Shown in pieces: positions 13,901 through 27,429 of a stretch of 64,000 bases of DNA (its first letter is position 1; every line of letters begins with the position of its first letter). The notes under the pieces are model-generated. The model searched no databases, was not told the origin of the DNA, and saw only the letters and a list, made by a program, of their open reading frames with translations. Both the position numbers and the translations under genes were made by a program. Origin of the DNA: Formicarius rufipectus (lineage: Eukaryota > Chordata > Aves > Passeriformes > Formicariidae); assembly GCA_013399695.1 (NCBI GenBank), contig VXAU01002255.1:1-64000 (forward strand), read 5' to 3'.

Positions 13901-14198
13901 CTAGAGAGTACAGAAATTATGTGCAAAGTGGAGTGATTTGTTGATCATTAAAATGTAACACAGAAAATCAACAGGATTTTTACAGAAAGCAAATTTCCTG
14001 ATTGAGAGATATAAGAAAGTTTTTGAGTATAAGATTCCATGAGTAATAGGCAGCAGTATTAATAAGATTATTAATTTCTGTTTTTTGAGACACTAGCAGT
14101 CACAGTCATGGGACACGGTAGAAAAATTCTGTCTATCAAGACACCAAGCAAAAGAATGCCCAAGTCAAATAAAGTTCATAGTCTAAGAAAAAGGGAAA

Positions 14199-14540
14199 AT
14201 AGAATAACAGAATCATCCAGGGCTGGAAGAGATATTAAAAATCACCTAGTTCCAAATACCCTGCCTTGGACAGGGACACCTTCCACTAGACCAGGTTGCT
14301 CAAAGCTCCATTTCAACCTGGCCCTCAACACCTCAGGGATGGGGCATCCACAGCTTCTCTGGGTAACCTGTTCCAGTGTCTCACCACCCTCACAGTAAAG
14401 AATCTTTTCCTAATACCTAACCTAAATCTACTTTCAGTGTAAAACCATTCCCACTTTTCCTATCAATATGTGGCTTTGTAAAAAGTCTCTTTCCATCTTG
14501 AAGGCTCCCTTCAGGTACTGGAAGGAGCACCTATAGGTAG
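14199..14540 (-). mobile_element. CR1 LINE, 5'-truncated 3' fragment
   Basis: The plus strand reads as the reverse complement of the CR1 3' end. It has an ACAGAATCATCCAGGGCTGG-like terminus, then ACCAGGTTGCTCAAAGCTCC, then CACAGCTTCTCTGGGTAACC, CTGTTCCAGTGTCTCACCAC and CTCACAGTAAAGAATC. These blocks match, in order, the well-known avian CR1 3' region. The element therefore lies on the minus strand, in the same orientation as KCNH8, with its 3' end near 14199 and a 5' truncation near 14540. It is visibly diverged and encodes no intact protein; the open frame at 14108-14398 is an accident of the repeat. Confidence 0.93.
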
Positions 14541-15627
14541 GTATGCTCAGGAAATATTGAGAAACTAATAATCAGTATGAAAACTAGACCCAAACAGTCA
14601 GCTAGAAATCACAGAGAATGCGACATTTCAAAGCACTCATAGAAAAAAACCTAATTGGGGCCATGTGAAGTGGAATGATGTTGTAAGTAACATTTAGAGA
14701 CTTATCACATTCTGGGGAATAAGATTTAAAAAAAAAATAATCAAAAAACCCCATTGTAAAACAGAAATTCCTGTTTAAAGAAACATTCAAACAGGCAATC
14801 TGATTTCTTATGTTGTTTGAGAGGGTAAAATACGGTAAGGAATCATTTATCAGAAAGTTCTGGCATCCTGGAGTTTGTGTGCTATAATATTCTGTCTTGG
14901 GAATAAAAAGACCAGAAGCAAAATTGAAGAAATGCTTACACATACAGGTCATCTGTGTTTGTCTGTGCAGAAATGTGCTTGCCGATTATGAGTGGAAAAA
15001 TCACTGCTAAGTTGTCTGGCATGTGATATTGATTTGATGTATAAATGTACAAATTATTTATTAAAAAAGTTACTAAAATTACTGAACAGCTTAATTATTT
15101 CTCTAAAGGGACATTTAGCTTTATAGTGCTTGAAAGAAAGCAGACAGACTCCTCAAAGTGACAAAGGAATTGGTTTATAAATAAGAACAAACAAGCTGTT
15201 GACCTTGTATGTCAATTTAGAGAAGTTCAGTGTGTGAGTGGAAAAGAACAGGAGAAGGAAAGGATGCATTTTTAAGTGGTAAAAGAGAAAGAAAATTCTT
15301 GAGTTCAGTGTGTTAGAAAAATTTTATAGGTTGAATAAAATACCAAGGAGTTAGTAATATCTATGTCTTTATTGTGGAGAGAGTGTAGAAAAACATAAAG
15401 AAATGCAGTGTAGAAAGGGCAGAAAGAGAAGGATGAAGTATGACTGTTAGAAAAGCAAACATAAGTGGAAATTTATTTGTAAGAATCATCATCCAGATCA
15501 ACTAGGTGTTGCCCATGATGGCATAGCAAATTATTATGTCATTAATGTCAGAAACTTGAGCAATAAAATGTGAGGAACTGCTATAATGGTTGGTACAGGA
15601 TGTCATACCAGAAATACAGCAGCTAGG

Positions 15628-15645
15628 GCTGAACAATTGTTCAGC
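15628..15645. repeat. Perfect 18-base palindrome
   Basis: GCTGAACAATTGTTCAGC is its own reverse complement, and a TGAACA echo follows directly. It lies mid-intron and no function is evident. Confidence 0.9.
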
Positions 15646-17778
15646 TGAACAAAGATCCAAACACATAGATTAAGGAAAAAGTGCAGCCTCTTTAAAGATG
15701 AAATAATCAGTTTAAAAAGGGGGAAGCGATAAAGCATTGGGTGGTGTATGGATGCATATGTAAGAATCGTATGTGAAGTAAGTCTCCCAAAAGGCTCTAA
15801 CATTAGGAGTGGGACAGCATAGACAACTGTGATGTTATTATAGGCACAAATATCATCTAGAATTTTATTATTATGCTGGAATATGTCATTGCCTATATAC
15901 ATTGGAAGGCAACTGCTACTTATGGAGGCAGGTTGTCCTTGGATGTGACAGGCATTAGATTTCTTTATCAAATAATCACGGACACCTTACTTGCTGTAAG
16001 AAGTCTATTACTCCATTCTCCAGTAGGACAAGTTCAAAACTTCTAAAAACTGCATTTCATAAAGTGGCTTCTATTTTAATGTTTAGTCTAAATTACATTT
16101 TTGTTGCTTAGCGAACAAAGGAACTCCTCTGCTCCCAGAAAGGACTGGAGCTACTAGAGTGGGTCTGATTGCCTCTGACTAACTTTTGTCTTTTAAGTCA
16201 TCAGTTCCCTCTTTTTACATTCAGTCAATTAGTTCTTCACAATTTATTCAGTGCACAAGCAAATTATTTCTATCACTTAATAACACAAGAAATGAAAATG
16301 AAATTGCTATAACTGGACTAAATAGATGCATAAGATACTTTTATATTCTACTCTATTAAATTTATGAAAGTACTTCAATATCAAAGAATATTAAATATTC
16401 ATCATTGCCTTACACAGGGTATCTCTTGATTTCTTGATAGAAATGAAAACTCCTTCTTTCGTTCCAACAGATTTTATGTAGTGAAAGCTCCAAAGCAGAG
16501 AGACCACAGAGTATTTTAAAACTATAATTTTATAACTTATTCTACCAGCAAGAGCAATTCATGAGCTGCTTGTGGTTTTGTGACATTGTCAAAATCAAGA
16601 CTATATCATTCTTGGATGATTCATATTATTGCCACTCATTTTCAGGATTGACGGAAATGACAATAATTCACTGAACAATTTTTATACCACTTAATGCTGC
16701 AAATATATAGTTTACAGGTCACTCATAGTGTTCCCTGGCTTTCAAGTGTCAAATTGCTAATTTATTTTTGCCCAGGAAGATTTATCCTGCAAAACTGACA
16801 ATGAGACGACAACCTGGGCTTTACTGACTAACCCTGGAGAAAGACCTACTTGTATTTCTAGAACAACCAGGCAAACAGGGAAAAAAAGGTTGGGGGGTGG
16901 GCAGGGGGCAGTACTGCAGTGGTAATTTGCCTTTACCCTTCATGCCCACTGTGACAACTTTGAGCTGATGATGTGCACATTATGAAACAGTACAGCTGAT
17001 TTTTAGGGGAAGGAAGATGAACAGAGAGCTGTAGGTACTTTACCTAATGCTCTTGGTTTATAAAGTTGTGCAGGTGCCACCAACTCACTGGCTGTACCCA
17101 GGTGCCTCAGCAGAATGAAGTGGACCATGAATGAGCATATGAAGTTCCTCAACAGTACATCTAGGTTATTATCGTAAATAAAAATGCTACTAGGAGCTCC
17201 AATATAAGAATAACATTGTCCTCTGGTTCTAATCCAAATCAAATTATTACCAATGATAACTGAACTGCTTTTTTGTTTGTAATAGAGTTACCTAAGGCTC
17301 ACCAAACAGTCCTCCAGGCTCCATCCTGTCCCCCTAGCCTTCTCTCTGTTCTGGTCGTTCAGATGAAGATACACACCAGCTCACAGACACATTGCCCTGT
17401 GGGCTGCCCATGTTCCTCACCACCATTCCCAGGGCTGCGGTAGGGACCCATCTGGAGCTGATGTACACATAACACCCAGCTGACTAGAAAAGTGCCTGCC
17501 ACATGACCAAAATCCCAACACACAGCTGGGCTGTTCTCCCCATCAATAATGTGAGTTGGTATTTTACTGGATCACACCATCTTTTGTCACCATAAGTGAA
17601 CAAAAGGATATAAATTCGTCTGCCTGCGAGAGTTTATCTAACATAAACCAAAGTAAATTATTTTCTTCTTTTGCCATTTTAAACTAAACTTGTTAAATAT
17701 TTTGAAAATTTTCAGCTCTTATTTTACTTATTTCTACCCCCAAAAACCATTTTACATGGAGTTAGCATTTGTACCTAC

Positions 17779-17976
17779 CCCCAATCAGCATTGTGCAAAT
17801 GGAGAAGATCTTTTCAGCATCGGTATTGGCTGAAACATTTCCAAACCCAACACTGGTGAGGCTGCTGAGAGTAAAGTACAGGGCAGCTATATAGGCACTT
17901 CTGATTGATGGGCCTCCTAGTGTATTATTCTCATAGTAAGGAGACTCAATACGTTTTCCTAGTTCATGAAGCCAAC
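17779..17976 (-). CDS. KCNH8: KCNH8 exon: turret, pore helix, filter, S6 start
   Basis: This exon of 198 bases is flanked by GTCTTGCAG on the acceptor side and ATTGGGG|GTAGGT on the donor side. Two bases complete a glycine codon, then 65 codons, about residues 394-458. It encodes the end of the turret (WLHELGKRIESPYYENNTLG), the pore helix (YIAALYFTLSSLTSV), the selectivity filter SVGFGN and the first part of S6 (AEKIFSICTMLIG). The GFG filter in place of GYG is the EAG/ERG/ELK family signature. An extracellular NNT sequon lies in the turret, where EAG-family channels are often glycosylated. The exon is symmetric: it starts and ends in phase 1 and its length divides by three. It is the only one of the eight that could be skipped in frame, which would remove the filter. 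Confidence 0.98.
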
Positions 17977-20740
17977 CTGCAAGACAAAACAAAAAAAGAA
18001 CTACTAAGGAATAGTGACACCATGAAAACTACACATTCCATAAAACAAAACGGTCCTAAAAAAGAAATTGTTTAAAAGACACTACATTCTTCACACAATT
18101 CCAGGAACAAAGTGGACATTAAACTGTAGGAATTTATGCAACATAATAAGTATTGTGTGTTTGGGATATTTATTTTCATGCATGATTACTTATGATAAGA
18201 ACTGTATTTCTGTATGGAAATCAAGTGGTTTTGAATTGCATATTACAGGTCTAATTAGATGAGTTATAAAATTCATTAAGTCACTGAAAAGAAAAAAAAG
18301 CATCACCTAATAGCAATGCAGTTAGAGTGCATCATCTTTTGATTCTTTCCATTAATTAATGCTTAGAAAGTTTTTTGACATTCTAAGACTAAATCATTAT
18401 AATAGTAACAGTAATTACATATTCAGAGCTTTTTACTTATTTCTTTTTAAAGTAGAAAAGAGTCAAAGAACTAAACAAAACTTACAAACCAGAATTAATT
18501 TTCAAAAGATGCTTCAGTAAGTATTTTCCAGATTGTTCATTAAATCTTTCCTTTCATTTTGCTAAATGAGTATATGTGTGCTAGAGAAAGTAGAATTAGC
18601 TACTGGTTCATAGATATTTGAAAAAACAACAACAAAGCGACCCCAAAGCAACAAAGCAGGAAAAAAATATGCAGTTGGAAAACACATGACCTGAATGAAT
18701 TGCATAAGCACAATGCTTCACAAAAATCAATTTAGGTGGGATAAAAAAGGATAAAAATCGATTTTTGTGCCCAGTTTTGTCTGTTGAGCAGCTTGCTTGG
18801 GAGATTGGGAATCTTTTCTGGGTATTCAAGGAGGATTGCCAAAAAAAAAATAATCCTGACAGACAAATGTTTACTTTTAGAAAAACTGTTTGGTGGTCCC
18901 CCTGTTGTAAGCTGAGACCTGATAAACTGAATCACCTTCAAGCTTATTCTCTCTACACTTCAGCTAGCATCCATTTGGGTGAATCCAAATACAAACTGGG
19001 GGAAATCTGATTGCACGGAATATAGTTATAGTATATAAAATGCGGCAAGATCTTTCAGATCAACTATGCTTCTTAGATTTTTGTTGCTGGCACTGCAGTT
19101 TCTTTTCCATTTCAGGGTAGAGACAAGATACTGTTGGCTGCAAATAATTTCATTAGCCAGTGGAAATAGTCATGAGGTAACATCATTGACTAATGCCTTT
19201 TCTTTTTTGGTTCCTGTAGGCAACAACTCTCAGCAGATTCTCTTGCAAACTTGAGTAATTAATTTCTGCCCTCAGGGAAGAGGAGGAAAATAAACATACC
19301 TTGCAGTCTGAGGGAGCTTCCTAGAATTTAGCATTATGAATCTTGTCTGATTCAGAATTAACATTATGTAGGTATAGCTCTCTGACTTTGAAGACATTTT
19401 AAAACACCAATTAGCATAATTAAGAGGAAGATCTTTCAAAGGGAAAAATAGCACTTAAGTAATCAAGTCCTATTGGAAAAGTCAATAGGAATTGGATATT
19501 TAGCTCCATTAGGCTACTTTGAAAATTGCTGTAAGAATCTGTATTGAGTTTCATTTTTCTATATCTGCAAAGTGCTCAAGCATCAGTATTAGAATAAAAA
19601 AGCATTTAAACATCCAGAGGTTACATACTTTTTAACTAGATGTAAACCACATTATTTCATTTACTTGAAATCCAGAAATGGAATCTTCTCCTGGTTTAGT
19701 GCTAACTCTGCATTGAGTAGATACATCGCTCCCTTATAATTTGCAGCTTCATTCTGTACCACTGCTTAGATTTTCCTTATATGCCAGACACTTAACACAC
19801 CAAAATACTGTCTGGCACCTTAAAAACTAAGAAAATAGTTGCATTTTTCTAATGCATTAATTACCCACAGCATCTATCCTATAAATAAGACAAACACTTT
19901 TTTCCCCCAGTTAAAAAGTAGACTAAAACTCTTTGGTTTATTCTGCTCTGCAGTGTTGGGAAGTGTAAAGAGGAATGGATGAAGAGTATTTCTTAGAATA
20001 TCTTTGAATGCTTGAAAGCAGTAATGGTCCCCAATAGACCAGTAGAGATAATGTTAAATAAGAAAAGGATTGGACAAAGGCCAAGCTTCTCTCAACTATC
20101 ATTCCACATCAAATTCAGGCACTTTCAGTATTTCTGTGGGAAATGTGATGGTAGAAAACCCGATCTGCTTTCACATAATATTTTTTTTCCTTTTTTTTTT
20201 TTTTAATGTGTGTGTTTAAACAGTGTGTAAGAAGACTAAATAATTTTATTTCTTCTACTCCGCCTTATTGAATAATCATTACCTCTGTTCTCATGGTAAT
20301 TACTCATTTAAGGTATTATAAGTTCTTCTCAAGATAATCAAAGCCTTTTTTATCTCTGTCTAGCCAAAATGTTTTTGACATGTGCAATCTTTTCCTGCTA
20401 AAACATTTGCAGTTTTTCCACAGACTACTAATAGGCTACACAGAGCCATTGCTACTACTTCACCCTGTGGAACATCACTGTTTCTCTTTCATTGTCACAC
20501 AACCTGATCGTTTGTTTACAGGTTTGATCCGTGGTGGAGTTTTGCCTGTCATATTAGCAGAGGCTCCCAGGTACCAGAGCAGATGGTTTTAGGATTAAAG
20601 AACCCCAGAGATTACAGGAGCAATCATACCTTCAACCACTGCTTCTGGAGGATGGTAAATGTGTCAGACCTTGTTGCAACAGGTCAATAAATAAAACATG
20701 AATCAAGCTTTTCTTTCACACAGATTAGAAAGAAATAGGT

Positions 20741-20915
20741 ACAAAACAAAACAAACAAAGAAACAAAAATAAACAAGCAAGCAAATCCAACAAAAACAAA
20801 AATAAACAAACAAAAACAAAACCACAACCAAACAAAAAACTCCCCAAACAAAAACAAACAAAAACCCACAAAACAAACAAACAAAAACAAAAAACAAACA
20901 AACAAAAAAGAAAAA
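20741..20915. repeat. (AAAC)n-type low-complexity tract
   Basis: About 175 bases consist almost only of A and C, built from irregular AAAC and AAAAC units. On the transcribed strand this is T/G-rich. Lack of stop codons in the G/T strand creates overlapping long reading frames here (20684-21024, minus) that are artefacts of composition. Confidence 0.95.
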
Positions 20916-21801
20916 GCCACAATGGTGAAAGTGTCATACAGTTGCTCATTCTAATAGTGTGAAAACACAGCTCCATGGCATATGCCCGAATGGCAGAGCT
21001 GCAGAGTAGTAAAATACAAGACATGAATTTCTGTTCTATTCAACATTAAGAAAATAAAGAAATGTTATATGTATAAGAGGAAACAGAAGCTGCATCTGGA
21101 TGACATGTCAACAAACACAGGCTACAAAGGAACAGCTCTGGCCTATCTGGCCTAGGCATTTATATTTGAAGTAGATAATTAGCTGGCATTCAAAATAAAT
21201 AAAAATTAAGTGGCAATGCATGAAATTTAGACTAGAATGGCTTCACTATTAGTTCAACAGACATAATCATAATGGTTGCATGACAATTAAAAATAATAGC
21301 ATTAATCTAGTCCCCTTGGCCTTTATTTTGCTAACACACTTTCCTGACAAGAGCAGACATCTAAAATGAGAAAGAAAAGAAATATAAAGAGATTAACATT
21401 TTTCTCAGGTACTTAGACTGCTTAAAGATGTTAAAGTAAGTCACAAAATAATTTATTCTAAAAAGTGTTTTCTTATTTTGGTTTTGTAAAATATGGAACT
21501 TAACAGAGTATATTCTTTATTATGATGTTTTTAATGACTTTTTCCCCCTTAAACTAGAAAGATATATGACATGGGTATGAATGAGACTGGTAGTGTGACA
21601 GAACTAGAGGACCATCTATTACAGTCAAATCCACAGTCAAATTTTGTAGAGAGAAATTTTTGACATGACAGAGAAAAGAGATATTTTTATCTCAACTGCC
21701 TGTGACTGAAGTCCTTGTGAAAGAGGAACTCTCAAGGCTGCCCTGTGTGACCCCAGGGGCCAGAGCCCGGACACCAACTGTGCTGACTGGGACCTGCCAC
21801 G

Positions 21802-21827
21802 CATACTTGCTTGTCCCAGCAAGTATG
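21802..21827. repeat. 10-base perfect inverted repeat
   Basis: CATACTTGCT and AGCAAGTATG are exact reverse complements around a six-base loop (TGTCCC). It sits inside a GC-richer block of about 200 bases. Confidence 0.9.
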
Positions 21828-24800
21828 GGGATTAGTGCTTCAGATGAAAGCATGGCACAAGTATCTACCTTCCACAGCATCAACGTTCCCTTCCCTTTGC
21901 GGCATGCTATCTGTATATTTTGTAATCTAACTTTTGTCTGTTTTAATCGTTCTCTCCATTTTTCCATGTTTGGGCTATAATCCTTGGTACCTTTACGGTG
22001 CATTCATGGAATCAGCTAATCCAAGTAATGAGTTTAACTATGTTAAACTTGCCCAAGCAGATTATATTTAACCTCTGGATTGTGGCAAATTGATTATTAT
22101 CATGATGGAAACTACACAAGAGTTTTCTACAGATATGGATAAAAGTTTATACACTTTTGCTTGATTAATGCTCACATTATAGAAAATAAAAACCCTAAAC
22201 AAACAAAAAATAACTCTGATATGTAATTAAAAAAGAAAAAAGTACTCTAAGCCTATTTCTATTCAGTAGCTAAAATCTTTAAATGGGAGAGGACAAATTT
22301 TATAAACAGATTTCATGCTTCAGATTGGAGATGTTGATGTCTTTAATCTAATCCATAAACAAAGCCCACATTCACGTTAGTGCTATATATATAATTTAAA
22401 CATCCATGTGAAAATATTAACAGCATATTTCTGGGGAGCTTTCAAACAGTGAAAATGACAAGAAATGTAATAGTTTAAAATTAAAAGAAAAATAGTGGAT
22501 AATGTCAAAACTATGCCCTTCTCAGAAGCAAATACTGATGAGACATCTTCCCTCCAAAATTGCAGATGAGGATTCTTGAGTAGAATTTTTTAGGATCATT
22601 GTCATACTAGATGTTAAGTGGGCACTAGGAATGGATAGATTCAATTAAAATGAAACTTGATTTCCATTGTAGAGAAACTGGATAGAATTTTTATTACAGC
22701 TCTTCCCAGATTAACAAATGAAGTAAGAGGTGGACATGAGCCACAATCCAAGGCACAAACATGTTCCTAAAATGCCTGCAATTCATATCTTTGCATCGAC
22801 CTTTTTGATTTTTTTTAAAAATTATTATTATGGATAAAATTAAAAAAAAAAAATCAGAATTTGAAAATATGTCTGATGAAAGTGTAGTCCTCTGCCAGAC
22901 GTTAGGAATTCTACCACTGATTTTCCAAAGTCTGTAACATCATCCAGAGAAAGTCTGAACTTGAATATAATGGAATCAGAAAAGCAAAAAAAAGTAAAGA
23001 TAAGGAAGGTCCATATATTTCCCACTACTGCATGTGGCTTAGACATAAACAAGACAGTTACCTTCCTACCTGGTTCCTTCTGAATGTCTGCCTGAAATGA
23101 GGGAGTACCCTTTGCAGGTACAATGTCTGGTATGCTTCTTGGGCATTGATCTAGGGGAAACTGTATCTTTCCCAAGATCCTTAGGAAAAGTTTTTTACTA
23201 TCTAGAGACAAACATTAAGGCAGATGTTTTAAAGACTCCTGGGCACGTTCACAGCTTATAAGTGGTAGAACAAAAGGCTTGAAAAAGTATGTGAATAAAA
23301 GTATATGAAATGCTTTCAATGCAAGCATTTTGTTAGAAAACAATGTTGGAAAGACACAATTTAAAAAAAAAAATTGGTTAGTAAAAAGTAAGAACGGGTT
23401 GGAGTTGTGTAGCTTTTCCACCTAAAGCAAAATGCCACATAAACAGTCCAGAAAACACAGTGTACATGAATTACCAACAACTTCACACATTTCTAGCCCC
23501 AGTTTCTAGCCAGAATCTATGTTTATGCATGAACTATTTATTCTAGATGAGGTCTTACCTTCTTTTGCCTGCAAAATAAAGTTTTGCAGTTATACTTTTT
23601 CTTCTGTTGAGTTGAAGAAATCCCTAAAGACTAAAAGAGTTTTCCTCCAGGACCATTTGACATGTAGAATGGTAATTATATGCCTGTGTTTGTTCTGCTC
23701 AGTGGATTGGCCCTGAAGGCTTACTGGGAAGGCTTTGGGTGGGTCGTCCCTCTCACTCCTATATTTCATTACTACTTTGCTGCCTTATAAGGCTGCAGAT
23801 TTCACTTCTGGGACATGCAACCAGTGTCCTGTAGATGTCTAAAAAACTCAGACATCTGCACAGACCCGTTGTCCTCCTTTATGAGGAAGACTCCAATATA
23901 CCTTCGCACCAGTCTCACAGTAAGATGTAATAGATTCTCCTTACAGCAGAGATACATTTATTTCAAGTTAGAGACCTGCCTATATTACATATAAGAGTTA
24001 TGCATAAGAATTTTAAGAGCTGACCTAGCAGATCTGCAAGGAACAATTTCTCTTGATATTTTATGATAGTTCTCTAAACATTCAGACTTTTGCAGAGAAG
24101 CTCCAGTGTTCACGGTCAGTGCACCTGCATTCCAGCAGAACTCGATCATAAATTCCTTCAATCTCATTTATCAAGGAGCAGGTAAACTTAGGAAAGAAAT
24201 GTAGTGGAAACTCTTCTTCTCTGTGGTAAGCATGTACAGCTCTTCTCGACTGTAATTTGTCAGATGGCTATGTTTGAATATGTGGGCGATTTAAATCTCT
24301 CTTACTTTTGCAAGTCAGCAGTTACTTTCTGTTCCCCAAATCATTGAAAGGATAAGATGGGGATATTTTCAATATCAACTTTCTGTGACTATAACAGTCC
24401 ATACATACAAAACAATAGATATAACTACTTATTTTATTTTTATTTTTATATTATTTTTATTAAAATTTTACTTTTACTAGGAATAAGCTACAAACAACTG
24501 TAATGCCATAAATATATTTGAATGAAGAAAAACGCCCTTTTAAAAAAAAATTATCTTGCTTTGTTTAATCACTGTATTTTTTAGGCTTCTTAAACTAAAA
24601 GAAATTAGTAGCATAAATAATTAACTACTATTATTGCAATACTACACAATGTTAATTTAATTTTTAGATCATAAGTAAACCATACAAGTCTGAGCAGATG
24701 GATAATTTAAGAAATAAATTGCAAGACTACAATCAGAAGTATATAAATCATTGGCAAATCATCTTCTTTAAGGAGATGGCCACACTGTCACTGCACAGTC

Positions 24801-27429
24801 TCTCAGCATTTAATGTTACTGCTCCTTAGGCAACCTGGCTGTTACTGTCCCTTTCCAGGCTATCAAATACCTTGCAGCTAAGTTTGGAAATAGAAATGTT
24901 AGTGCTCTTAGTCCATTCAGTGCAAAGAGCACGTCTATCTATGCCCTCTTTGCTTCCCTGTGTTCCATCAGTCTGTACCCATCTGTTAGAGCTTTTCTTA
25001 TCTTATATTTAGACTGTAATACCCTCTTGGGCAAGAGCAGCCTTTTTATCCTGTTTTAATTCAACAATGGAGACATGAGGGTCTTGACCCATAACTAGCA
25101 TCCCAGGTGCTGCTGCAATAAAATTACTGGTAATGACTTTTTTTTTTTTTTTTTTAAATGGTGTCAGCTGAAGAGTTAGAAACCTGTTTTGTAGTTTTAT
25201 GTGTTTGGAGTACAAATCGTGCCAAAAAAATCTTGAACTACTACAAACAATACATTCATGTCTTTTTAAAGAAATAAGATTCCTCCTCCATAAGTAATAC
25301 AGACGACTTTAAAATTAAAATTTTATTATCAAAATATGCAAAAATATCCCACAAAACCAAACCTTGCAGAATGTGAGTTTTAAGGTTGTTAGCAAGATTT
25401 TGGGTCTGTTTTTCTGTGGTGTGGCATAGTTGGTAAATGAATCTCACCTCTACTCTGATGTCCTCAACTGCTCAGATTTCACCACCAGAGAAATACAGGC
25501 TGAAGTTTTCAGTACTTTTGACAGTATCTCAGGCACAAGAATGATTATATTTACAGTTCTGACTCAGAATCTGCAAAGAAGTTCTCATGGAGGCAATGAC
25601 AATGATAATCAATACCTAAAAATCTCTGCAGAATAAATATTGTTTATTTGCAACCGCAAGATATCAAGAGGACTATATTTTTTATAAAAGCAGTGCAACA
25701 TGCTACACATATTTTCATACTCTGACTGTCAGTGATCTGTAAGAGTAGAGCTGTTTGCTTCTAGACTGCCCTGTAAGAGTCTTCTCTTCTTTGTAAATCT
25801 GAGTAATGAAATAGGTGGTCCCTGACAGGGGTACCTTGCCCTCTCCTGCCATCTCCCCCACTCCAGAAATCAAGCCAATTTTCAGCAGCTCCTACCTATT
25901 CAAATACAGCCTCCCAAACTGGTAAAACAGAGGCAGAAGCCTAAGCATAGAAGCTATTTCCTTTTGTAGGTTTAATTACAAATGAAAGGATAATGGTAAA
26001 AAACCCTATGCTAATTTCCATCTGACTAGCCTGCATAATCACACAGGAGATGATAATGACAGTATGGAGTTCAGTTTGGGTCAGTATAGACCGCTATAGT
26101 CTACATGACATCCATTTCTCCTTGTCTTCTATATTAATAACATGCATGCTGGTTAGATAACAGCTAAGTATGTTAACCCTCACTACAATCCACTCCTTGC
26201 TTGCTCCAGAGATTTCACGGTATTGTCTAGGTCTTTTCCTCTGTCTTATTTAAGGAGCCACAATGTTGCTCTCTGGACCAGGAACCTGCCTCTGTCAGGC
26301 AGTATATAATAAATGGTATTAACACTTAATTTGCTCTCACTTTGTCTTAATTTTCAAATCCTTGAATCTGCAATATAAATAAATTTTTTTTAATTATGTT
26401 CCATACTAATCAAGGTAGTTTAAGTCCACTCATTTTGGCTTTTGTGAGGGGAAATTCAACAACAGACATTTTATTCCAGATTAGTTCTAAACACAACAAA
26501 AAATGCAAGAATTTGCAATGTTATAAAGATGTAAAGAAGAATAAAAAATAAAGAAGAAAAGTGGTGTCTTAATGGGAAAGCACACTACATGTTTAAAGTT
26601 ACAGAAGCTCTGAAATAATACATCTGTGTCTGAAGATCTGACAGGTCTTTTTGAAGTGCATGACATAAGGGAATCCTAAGCATTCACATTTTTATCTCTA
26701 GCTCTATGTCTGACAGTGAAAAATGATTTAGAACAATTAGGTACAATTATTTTTACAAAATGGGGCTTGTGTAAAACTTTATGTGCTGCAGAATACCATG
26801 ACATACTCTCAGCTTCACATTGGCTTGTTTTGCTGAAAGTTAACTTTAAGCACTGTCATCTGAAAATACAAAAGGAGCACAAGTATTTTCCAAGGTGTGT
26901 GAAAATGGAACAGAGTCTGGAAAGAAAGGTGTCTTGAATTATTTCTTAATTTTTATATGGAAATGATATTCTATTCTGGCAGCAGTAAACCCCTTCTGTT
27001 ACCAAGCACCTGATCTGTTAAAGGTCAGGCAAAAAAAGGATAAATAAATAGAAAATAGGAATATTCACAAAAGACATCTCTAGATTAAAAATTTAAGGCA
27101 TGCTTGTGCTATAGAAGAAAAGCAGATCTATTTTAGCCATTATGGGATGTCTGTGGAATGCAATACAGCAGTCTAACTCCCTAAGATCCCTACCTATGTG
27201 ATAGGGCTGAGTGGCAGTCCAATCACATATTAAAGCAGCTGCTGAAAATATTTCAAAATATATAAAAAGGCTTTGTGGGTTTTAACTAGATTGAGATATG
27301 ATAATTTGAAAAGCCAAGCCATGAGCTTTAAAAGCAGAAGTAGAGATTTCTCAGAAATCCCAACAAAACTTCCTATCACACCGATGTATAATAGAAACTG
27401 TTTTAGCAAAACTCCAAGGAGGGTAATGT

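Larger units (their letters stand above)
13901..17778 (-). other. KCNH8 intron, 3878 bases
   Basis: This intron separates the pore exon from the S6/C-linker exon. It holds a CR1 fragment near its 3' end, an 18-base palindrome at 15628-15645, and a GC-richer block at about 17285-17560 with no coding signature I can identify. The rest is AT-rich unique-looking sequence. Confidence 0.9.

Noticed and set aside
14108..14398. Open frame of 96 codons on the plus strand
   Set aside because: It is the antisense of a CR1 3' fragment.
20684..21024. Three overlapping reading frames rich in F, V and C
   Set aside because: They are translations of an A/C simple repeat read on its G/T strand.
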